This document shows positions 1 through 4,733 of a DNA stretch of 6,218 nt, one piece after another. Below the pieces are notes generated by a model. The model worked only from the letters and a program-made list of their open reading frames with translations, ran no database searches and was not told the origin of the DNA. The position numbers and the translations under genes were made by a program. The DNA comes from Deltaproteobacteria bacterium (GTDB taxonomy: Bacteria > Desulfobacterota > Binatia > UBA9968): NCBI GenBank assembly GCA_016183075.1, contig JACPFH010000144.1, positions 3,277 to 9,494 on the forward strand, read 5' to 3'. How positions within the stretch are numbered: the first letter of the stretch is position 1; each line of letters starts with the position of its first letter.

Positions 1-204
1 AAGCACGTAGATTGCCGTCTCATATCCCTGATGGATGTGAGGGATCGCTGCACCTCCCGGTGGGATGACCACAAGCTGCATCGATAGACCACGCGCGCCG
101 ACGGTGGCTTCCGAGATGCCGACGAAGTAGGGAATTTTCTGCCGAGCGTCTATACCTACGCCGGTCCGAACAGGTACAACTCCGGGTGCGATTCGATCCG
201 CCAT
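1..204 (-). CDS. Cupin-domain protein, N-terminal part (runs off left edge)
   Basis: The 68 visible residues start with MADRIAPGVV and end at the window edge in YETAIYVL. The C-terminal part of this strand contains the first cupin motif, G-x5-H-x-H-x3-E, with Gly50, His56, His58 and Glu62. In cupins these His and Glu residues usually bind a metal ion inside a small beta-barrel. The second cupin motif, with the last metal-binding His, lies outside the window. The ATG is well supported: GGGAGG (plus-strand 211-216) sits 6 bases upstream. The gene follows etfA after 63 bases on the same strand and may be the last or a late gene of the same operon. Cupins serve as enzymes, sugar-binding proteins or regulators, so no function can be assigned; small stand-alone cupins of this kind are mostly uncharacterised. 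The family call is fairly sure, the role unknown. Confidence 0.8.
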   Translation of the reverse strand, partial: MADRIAPGVVPVRTGVGIDARQKIPYFVGISEATVGARGLSMQLVVIPPGGAAIPHIHQGYETAIYVL

Positions 205-231
205 GCGCAGCCTCCCGCAAAGGATTTGGAG

Positions 232-264
232 TTCGGCGCCCAGGCTATGTCATCCCGGCGCGAA
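232..264 (-). repeat. Imperfect hairpin between etfA and the cupin gene
   Basis: On the minus strand, TTCGCGCC (264-257) can pair with GGCGCCGAA (240-232), giving 8 base pairs with one bulged C and a 16-base loop. It begins a few bases after the etfA stop codon. No T-run follows the stem, so it is not a convincing intrinsic terminator. It could attenuate or protect the etfA transcript end, or be chance in GC-rich sequence. Confidence 0.3.
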
Positions 265-267
265 CGG

Positions 268-1236
268 TCACAGGCCTTTGCGCTTTTTCAGCTCCTCGAT
301 CAACTGCGGCACGACTTTGAAGACATCGCCTACCACTCCCAAGTCGGCGACCTGAAAGATCGGCGCTTCGGGGTCCTTGTTGATCGCGATGATCGTCTTC
401 GAGCCCTTCATCCCGGACAGGTGCTGGACGGCTCCCGAAATACCGCACGCGATATAGAGATCAGGCTTCACTGTCTTACCCGTCTGCCCCACCTGCAGAG
501 AGTACGGCACCCAGCCCGCATCGACAATTGCCCGGGTTGCGGCCACGGCCCCGCCCAGGAGATCCGCGAGTTGGCGCAGTAGAGAAAAATTCTCGGCCGC
601 CCGCAGGCCCCGCCCACCGGCGACGATCACACGGGCGCCCTCGAGGTCCGGCCCCTCCTTCTCCACCGTGACGCGATCGGTAACGCGCGCCTGACGGACG
701 CTCGGATCCGAGGGCGCCTCGATAACCTCCACCGAAGCAGTCTGTGTTCGCGCTATGGCCTCGAAGGACTTGGGACGGACCAGCAAGATCTTTGTCCCGG
801 GACCGACCAGCGTGGTGGTGTTCTGATAGCTTCCGCCCAGAGCCGGTATGGTGGCTTCGACCTTGCCGTCCTTGAGGACAAAATCGCCGACATCGGTGAT
901 AGCTCCCGAATCCAGCACGACGCTCAGGGCAGCCGCAAGGTCCCGACCCGCATAACTGGAAGCAAAGAGCATCAGCTCCGGGTGGTGTTTCTCGATCAAT
1001 CCGGCGATGGTTTTGACCGCGGGAAGCGCCAGGTAGTCGTGAAAGACCGAATCGGGCGAGCGGTAGACTTTACTGGCGCCGTAGCTCCCGAGCGCCTTCA
1101 CCGCGTCGTCCGGCGCCGGCCCGAGGAGAACCGCCTCAGCCGTGCCGACTTCGGCAGCCTTGGAGAGAAGCTCTAGCGTGGTGGGGGTGATCTTTTCTTC
1201 GACCACCTCAGCATAGACCCAAATCAAATCAGCCAT
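268..1236 (-). CDS. etfA: Electron transfer flavoprotein alpha subunit
   Basis: EtfA pairs with EtfB to form the soluble FAD heterodimer that takes electrons from acyl-CoA and other flavin dehydrogenases and passes them on, classically to ETF:quinone oxidoreductase. At 322 residues it has the usual family length. Residues 1-190 form the variable N-terminal domain that packs on EtfB. The C-terminal FAD domain is very well conserved: GGRGL at 207-211, the TRAIVDAG segment with Arg235 at 234-241, QVGQTGK at 248-254, the family signature LYIACGISGAVQH at 260-272, and AINKDPEAPIFQVADLG at 284-300. Arg235, Thr252 and His272 match, by remembered alignment, FAD-contacting residues of human ETFA. The ATG has AGGGG (plus-strand 1242-1246) 5 bases upstream. 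It lies 102 bases after etfB, in the usual B-then-A order. Identity is secure; the partner dehydrogenase is not known. Confidence 0.97.
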   Translation of the reverse strand: MADLIWVYAEVVEEKITPTTLELLSKAAEVGTAEAVLLGPAPDDAVKALGSYGASKVYRSPDSVFHDYLALPAVKTIAGLIEKHHPELMLFASSYAGRDLAAALSVVLDSGAITDVGDFVLKDGKVEATIPALGGSYQNTTTLVGPGTKILLVRPKSFEAIARTQTASVEVIEAPSDPSVRQARVTDRVTVEKEGPDLEGARVIVAGGRGLRAAENFSLLRQLADLLGGAVAATRAIVDAGWVPYSLQVGQTGKTVKPDLYIACGISGAVQHLSGMKGSKTIIAINKDPEAPIFQVADLGVVGDVFKVVPQLIEELKKRKGL

Positions 1237-1250
1237 TAAAACCCCTGGAA

Positions 1251-1338
1251 TTCAAATTGCAAAACTCAAAATGCAAATTGCAAATTGAGAAAAACAAATT
1301 TTGAATTTTGCACTTTGCAATTTGCCTTTTGCATTGCG
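1251..1338. repeat. AT-rich imperfect inverted repeat filling the etfB-etfA gap
   Basis: The gap between etfB and etfA is far richer in A and T than the surrounding genes and is made of repeated variants of GCAAATT and its complement AATTTGC. The best arms are 1266-1287 and 1311-1332, 22 bases each, matching at 19 positions in inverted orientation around a 23-base spacer. The perfect core of each arm is TTTGCAATTTGC or its complement. It starts just past the etfB stop codon and ends just before the etfA ribosome binding site. Transcribed, it would form a hairpin between the two cistrons. It carries no open gene and has no transposase. It could be a dispersed intergenic repeat of the genome, an mRNA-processing element, or both; which cannot be told from one copy. 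Confidence 0.7.
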
Positions 1339-2118
1339 TCAAATCGCTTTCAACTCGATGAGAAAATCGGCAATCTGCTTGCCGCCATCGCCCGCATCGG
1401 TAACGATCTTGCCGGCCTGTCGCGCGGGAGGTCGCCCAATACTCAGCACTTTCTCTCGAGCCCCGGCGCTTCCCACCTCCTCCGGCTTAAGCCCCAGATC
1501 CCCTACCTTGCACTGTTTGATCTCTTTTTTCTTCGCCGCCATGATCCCCTTGAGTTGCGGATAACGCGGCTCATTGATGCCGCTGGCGACGGCAACCAGC
1601 GCCGGCAACTCGGCTTCGACGACGTCGTAGCCGCTTTCGCTTTGGCGCTTGATCGTGATTCTCTTGCCCTCGACGGTGATTTCCTTGGCGAAAGTGAGGG
1701 GCACGATGCCCAACAGGCACGCAAGTTGTCCAGGGACAATTCCCGAATAGCTGTCACTGCTCTCGGCCGCGCACAGAACCAGGTCGAAGGAATCCTTCCT
1801 GATCGCGGCCGCAAGGGCCTTCGCGGTCGCCAGTGTATCCGAGCCCGCAAGCGCGTCATCGAGGATGTGGACAGCGGAATTGGCGCCCATTGCCAGGGCG
1901 TTTCGGATCCCGGTTGTCACGTCGCCGATCCCCATGGTGACGACTTTGACTTCACCGCCGTGCTTCTCGACTATCCGCAACCCTTCTTCCAAAGCGCTGG
2001 CGGCAGCGGGGTCCAGTTCGTGGGCGACCCCCTTGCGCGCCATGCACTTGGTGTTGGGGTCGATCTCGATGGTTACAGAACCGGCGGGAATGACCTTAGC
2101 ACAGACAACGATGTTCAA
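1339..2118 (-). CDS. etfB: Electron transfer flavoprotein beta subunit
   Basis: EtfB is the second subunit of the ETF heterodimer; in canonical ETFs it holds a structural AMP and carries the loop that docks on partner dehydrogenases. The 259 residues match the family length. It opens with MNIVVCAKVIP, typical of the family. Other landmarks are RNALAMGA at 72-79, the signature region KRQSESGYDVVEAELPALVA at 157-176, and the recognition loop INEPRYPQLKGIM at 181-193, where Leu189 corresponds by remembered alignment to the docking leucine of human ETFB. AAKKKEI follows at 194-200. This lysine-rich stretch resembles the AMP-binding human type more than electron-bifurcating forms, which I recall as having a tyrosine-arginine version; this is a tentative reading. 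The start is TTG, chosen because a near-ideal GGAGGTGA lies 4 bases upstream and the N-terminus then fits the family. Confidence 0.97.
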   Translation of the reverse strand: MNIVVCAKVIPAGSVTIEIDPNTKCMARKGVAHELDPAAASALEEGLRIVEKHGGEVKVVTMGIGDVTTGIRNALAMGANSAVHILDDALAGSDTLATAKALAAAIRKDSFDLVLCAAESSDSYSGIVPGQLACLLGIVPLTFAKEITVEGKRITIKRQSESGYDVVEAELPALVAVASGINEPRYPQLKGIMAAKKKEIKQCKVGDLGLKPEEVGSAGAREKVLSIGRPPARQAGKIVTDAGDGGKQIADFLIELKAI

Positions 2119-2252
2119 AACGTCACCTCCGTGGCACGCGACTCGCGATGCTTAGATGACGACAAAAGATCTCGGGTAATCGGAGCGCCTTCGCGCAGTG
2201 CTGCATGGAGCTCAGCGCCGGAGGAATGGTCCTTCGGAAGGGTAATCCTTCG
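2119..2252 (-). other. Intergenic spacer upstream of etfB
   Basis: These 134 bases separate the small gene from etfB. I see the etfB ribosome binding site at its end and a short palindrome CCTTCGGAAGG at 2231-2241 that could form only a 4-base-pair stem. No T-run terminator and no convincing -35/-10 pair was found, so read-through from the upstream genes is plausible but an internal promoter is not excluded. Confidence 0.5.
2123..2130 (-). promoter_or_regulatory. Strong ribosome binding site that sets the etfB TTG start
   Basis: On the minus strand the sequence reads GGAGGTGA, then CGTT, then TTG. This near-perfect Shine-Dalgarno match decides the unusual TTG initiation codon at 2118, since no ATG lies at the expected N-terminus. 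Confidence 0.8.
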
Positions 2253-2441
2253 CTACTTGAGCCACTCCGAAACGTTCCCTTCCAAAACCACGTCCAAAAT
2301 CTCCTTGCAGTCTCGAATCGCCTTGTCCACGATCTCGGGGTCCTTGGCATGGGGCACGGCCCAATTGACGGCTGCATGGAGCGCTTGGACGACCTCTTTG
2401 AGGTGCTCGTCTAACTCGACGGTATGGGGCGCTTGGGGCAT
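2253..2441 (-). CDS. Small protein of unknown function (62 residues)
   Basis: I do not recognise this protein. From the chosen ATG it reads MPQAPHTVELDEHLKEVVQA and ends EGNVSEWLK, 62 residues in all. It is rich in charged residues and looks mostly helical: a first helix around residues 8-34 (Leu, Val, Ala spaced at helical intervals), a break at PHAKDP, and a second helix around 39-55. It has one Cys (residue 47), one His cluster of modest size, no signal peptide and no membrane segment. An upstream in-frame ATG at 2465 would add 8 residues, but only the ATG at 2441 has a good ribosome binding site, AGGAGAGG (2446-2453), 4 bases away. The gene begins 25 bases after the PaaA-like gene ends, so the two are probably co-transcribed and perhaps functionally linked. 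It does not resemble PaaB or PaaD as I remember them. Confidence 0.65.
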   Translation of the reverse strand: MPQAPHTVELDEHLKEVVQALHAAVNWAVPHAKDPEIVDKAIRDCKEILDVVLEGNVSEWLK

Positions 2442-2466
2442 CAGACCTCTCCTGCTATCCATCATT

Positions 2467-3183
2467 CTATACGTAGAGCCGGCCCGCGTTGGGATCCGGC
2501 ACCTGAAGGCCCATTTGCTCGATCAACGGATTCACCTCTTTGATGTATTCTGCTCGCGCCTGGGCGTTCGTGCGGCGCTTGATCCCCCAGTAACAGTACC
2601 GCTCAGAGCGCCTAGACTCCGAGCGGCCGAACATATCGAGCGCCCTGATGTACCACGAGCTGAGAGCCTTCTGAACCTTCTCCCGGCTCTCCCCGCCTTT
2701 GGCCGCAAGTTCGGCGGTTTTGTTGGTGCCATAGCTGATGTGACCCGCCTCCTCCTTAATGATATCGGGAAGCACGCGGTCCAGCGGGGCATAAGTGCAG
2801 TCGATAAACTCCTCGAGCTGGTAGCGCCCGATCCGATCGATCAGGAAGCCGAAAATCGCGAAGTCTTCCCAGGTCGCGATCGTACCCCGAAACGCTTCGA
2901 CATAACGCTTCTGGTTGGGCTGGCTGAGCACGAACGAAGCGTCCACGCCGATCTCCCCCGCCAAACGAGCCATCTTGCGGTAGTGATCGATCTCCTCGGC
3001 CGCCGTGCGGGCAACAATCAGCTGATCGATCTTGGTCGGCGCGCTCGGCAGGATATGCTCGACATAGAGGTGGGGGCCACCGATTTCACAATCCGCTTGG
3101 ATCGTGAGAATCCGACCCAAAAGATCCTTGTATTCCGGGTCCATTTTCTCGAAATCTTTAAGCTCCACCTTATCTCTGAACAT
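2467..3183 (-). CDS. Stand-alone PaaA-like di-iron protein (phenylacetyl-CoA epoxidase catalytic-subunit family)
   Basis: PaaA is the ferritin-like, di-iron catalytic subunit of the multicomponent epoxidase that oxidises phenylacetyl-CoA. This 238-residue homologue keeps the full ligand pattern: Glu33 in ADCEIGG, Glu64 and His67 in AAEEIDHY, Asp116 in GFLIDRIG, and Glu145 and His148 in KEEAGH. By remembered alignment these match Glu42, Glu72, His75, Asp126 and the second ExxH pair of E. coli PaaA. The segment with MFG at 184-186, WGIKRRTN at 199-206 and VPDP at 228-231 also follows PaaA closely. It lacks about 70 C-terminal residues compared with the E. coli protein, and no PaaB, C, D or E gene is adjacent. 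The ATG at 3183 is chosen over an upstream GTG at 3207 because GAGGAGG lies 7 bases before it. The di-iron family is secure; the substrate is unknown and need not be phenylacetyl-CoA. Confidence 0.88.
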   Translation of the reverse strand: MFRDKVELKDFEKMDPEYKDLLGRILTIQADCEIGGPHLYVEHILPSAPTKIDQLIVARTAAEEIDHYRKMARLAGEIGVDASFVLSQPNQKRYVEAFRGTIATWEDFAIFGFLIDRIGRYQLEEFIDCTYAPLDRVLPDIIKEEAGHISYGTNKTAELAAKGGESREKVQKALSSWYIRALDMFGRSESRRSERYCYWGIKRRTNAQARAEYIKEVNPLIEQMGLQVPDPNAGRLYV

Positions 3184-3190
3184 CCAGATC

Positions 3191-3197
3191 CCTCCTC
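3191..3197 (-). promoter_or_regulatory. Ribosome binding site that sets the PaaA-like start
   Basis: GAGGAGG on the minus strand, 7 bases before the ATG at 3183. It lies inside the reading frame that would start at the GTG at 3207, which argues against that longer start. Confidence 0.8.
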
Positions 3198-3203
3198 TTT
3201 GAC

Positions 3204-3210
3204 ACACTAA
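3204..3210. promoter_or_regulatory. Extra ACACTAA half-site near the PaaA-like gene
   Basis: ACACTAA here is identical to the right arm of the palindrome at 3284-3304 in the same intergenic region. It overlaps the candidate -10 box of the minus-strand promoter. A 7-base match can arise by chance, so a shared regulator for both divergent genes is only suggested. Confidence 0.35.
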
Positions 3211-3235
3211 TAACGCGAATACACACGTCTAACAA
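3208..3235 (-). promoter_or_regulatory. Candidate sigma-70-type promoter for the minus-strand operon
   Basis: On the minus strand, TTGTTA (3235-3230) and TTATTA (3213-3208) are separated by 16 bases, a fair match to -35 and -10 boxes. Transcription would start near 3201, giving a short leader with the ribosome binding site of the PaaA-like gene. Found by eye only. Confidence 0.4.
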
Positions 3236-3273
3236 ATCATCCCGGCAAAATCAATACTCTTGCGCCGCTGGAT

Positions 3274-3302
3274 TTCGCTTTACTTAGTGTCATTTCTACA
3301 CT
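3274..3302 (+). promoter_or_regulatory. Weak candidate promoter for the nicotinate phosphoribosyltransferase gene
   Basis: TACACT at 3297-3302 is a fair -10 box, with a poor -35 candidate TTCGCT at 3274-3279, 17 bases away. The -10 lies over the right arm of the palindrome at 3284-3304, so a protein bound there would block it. The weak -35 would fit either activation or a misplaced call. Confidence 0.3.
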
Positions 3303-3304
3303 AA
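3284..3304. promoter_or_regulatory. Probable operator palindrome TTAGTGT-N7-ACACTAA
   Basis: Two perfectly complementary 7-base arms (3284-3290 and 3298-3304) flank a 7-base spacer. The 21-base site lies 33 bases upstream of the GTG start of the nicotinate gene, in promoter position, which is typical for a dimeric helix-turn-helix repressor. Bacterial genes for nicotinate salvage are known targets of regulators such as NrtR and NiaR, but I cannot match this site to a known consensus with confidence. As an RNA hairpin it is too short and AT-rich to be a terminator. Confidence 0.55.
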
Positions 3305-3337
3305 ACTACGCTTCGACGTCTCGACCAAGGAGTTTCC

Positions 3338-4690
3338 GTGCAACACGCCAACAACCTCGCCCTACTCACCGACCTTTACCAATTAACCATGGCCCAGAGC
3401 TACTTCGCAAGCCGCAAGTTTGAGGCGGCGACCTTCAGCCTCTTTATCCGCAATTACCCCCCCAACCGCGGCTATTTTGTCTCTGCGGGCCTGGAAGACG
3501 TCCTGCGCTTTCTCGCCGACTTTAGCTTCGACGCCGCTTCCCTGGATTACCTTCACTCCTGCGGGCTCTTCGCCGACGAGTTCCTCGACTTTCTCAAAGG
3601 ACTTCGTTTTACCGGCGAGGTATGGGCTATTCCCGAGGGCCGCCTGCTCTTCAAAGACGAACCGATCCTGGAAATCACGGCCCCCATCGTCGAAGCCCAG
3701 ATCGTGGAGACCTTCATCATCAATCAGATCAACCTGCAAACCCTGATCGCGAGCAAAGCCGCTCGGTGTGTCCACGCGGCCCAGGATCGCGCGGTGGTCG
3801 ACTTCTCGCTCCGGCGCGCTCACGGGATCGATGCCGGTTTGAAGGTCGCGCGCTCCAGCTACCTGGCCGGGTTCGCGGCTACCAGCAACGTTTTGGCGGG
3901 TAAACGTTACGGCATCCCGATTGTCGGAACCATGGCCCATTCCTTCGTATCCAGCTTCGAGCGCGAGATCGACGCCTTCCGGAGCTTCGTCTCCAGCTTT
4001 CCCGATAACTCGATCCTGCTCATCGACACCTATGATACGTTGGCCGGGGCACGCAGCGCCGTGGAGGTGGCGCGGGAGATGGCCGCTCGCGGCGGGCGTC
4101 TGCGCGGGGTCCGCATCGATAGCGGCGACCTCGCGAGGTTGGCCCGCGAGGTGCGCGCGATCTTGGACGGGGCTGGCCTGCCCGACGTCAAAATCATCGG
4201 CAGCGGCGGCTTAGACGAATACGACCTCGCGGTGCTCTCGGAGGTCAAGGCTCCGTACGACAGCTACGGCGTGGGAACAAAGATGGGAGTCTCGGAGGAT
4301 GCACCCTGGTTTGATATGGCGTACAAACTGGTCGAATACAACGGACGCCCTGTGCTCAAGCTCAGCACCGGAAAGGCGACCGTGCCGGGAAGAAAGCAGG
4401 TTTTCCGCTTTGTTGACGCAAGCGGCCGGCTCGAAAGAGACTTGATCGGGCTACGCGGCGAAGCCCTCTCCGGCGCCGAAGCGCTGCTGCAAAAGGTCAT
4501 GGAGGGCGGCCGCCCCACCGGCGGGTATCCCTCGCTGAACGAGATCAGACGGCGGTTTACGGAAGAGTTTCGCCGGCTCGATGAAAGAATCAAGGCGATT
4601 CATAACCCGAGACTTTACCCGGCCGGATGGACCCCCGAACTCGCTGAGCTTAGAGACGCGGTCGAGCAGCAGGTCACACAAACCCAGTAA
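3338..4690 (+). CDS. pncB: Nicotinate phosphoribosyltransferase
   Basis: This enzyme joins nicotinate to phosphoribosyl pyrophosphate, with ATP, to make nicotinate mononucleotide, the first step of the Preiss-Handler route of NAD salvage in the cytosol. At 450 residues it is in the normal range. The family landmarks appear in order: LLTDLYQLTMAQSY at 9-22, NYPPNRGYFVSAGLED at 39-54, EGRLLFKDEPILEI at 100-113, DFSLRRAHGIDAG at 155-167, GTMAHSFV at 197-204 with His201 as the expected phosphorylated residue, LLIDTYDTLAGA at 227-238, RIDSGDL at 259-265, IIGSGGLDEYD at 286-296, and GVGTKMGVSEDAP at 311-323 for phosphate binding. The start is GTG, with AAGGAG (3327-3332) 5 bases upstream. A palindromic operator-like site lies just ahead. 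The transporter gene follows after 43 bases with no terminator seen, so the two likely share a transcript. The identification is secure. Confidence 0.97.
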   Translation: MQHANNLALLTDLYQLTMAQSYFASRKFEAATFSLFIRNYPPNRGYFVSAGLEDVLRFLADFSFDAASLDYLHSCGLFADEFLDFLKGLRFTGEVWAIPEGRLLFKDEPILEITAPIVEAQIVETFIINQINLQTLIASKAARCVHAAQDRAVVDFSLRRAHGIDAGLKVARSSYLAGFAATSNVLAGKRYGIPIVGTMAHSFVSSFEREIDAFRSFVSSFPDNSILLIDTYDTLAGARSAVEVAREMAARGGRLRGVRIDSGDLARLAREVRAILDGAGLPDVKIIGSGGLDEYDLAVLSEVKAPYDSYGVGTKMGVSEDAPWFDMAYKLVEYNGRPVLKLSTGKATVPGRKQVFRFVDASGRLERDLIGLRGEALSGAEALLQKVMEGGRPTGGYPSLNEIRRRFTEEFRRLDERIKAIHNPRLYPAGWTPELAELRDAVEQQVTQTQ

Positions 4691-4733
4691 CTCTCTTGAC
4701 ATCCCCGTTCGACCGCAGTAAGTGGAACACCTC

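Noticed and set aside
20..220. Minus-strand 66-codon frame at the left edge
   Set aside because: It overlaps the cupin gene in another frame and is arginine/serine rich; the cupin frame has the metal motif and the ribosome binding site.
226..582. Plus-strand 118-codon frame opposite the end of etfA
   Set aside because: Antisense to the highly conserved FAD domain of EtfA; arginine- and histidine-rich composition typical of a shadow.
2231..2241. CCTTCGGAAGG as a terminator between the small gene and etfB
   Set aside because: The stem would be only 4 base pairs with no following T-run on either strand.
1285..3210. Plus-strand open frame of 641 codons opposite etfB, the small gene and the PaaA-like gene
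   Set aside because: It is antisense to several clear genes, has no family resemblance, and runs straight through intergenic gaps; long antisense frames are common in GC-rich DNA.
4696..4724. Perfect TTGACA at 4696-4701 as a separate transporter promoter
   Set aside because: The hexamer 17 bases downstream is TAAGTG, a poor -10 box, and it would overlap the start codon region; co-transcription with the upstream gene is simpler.
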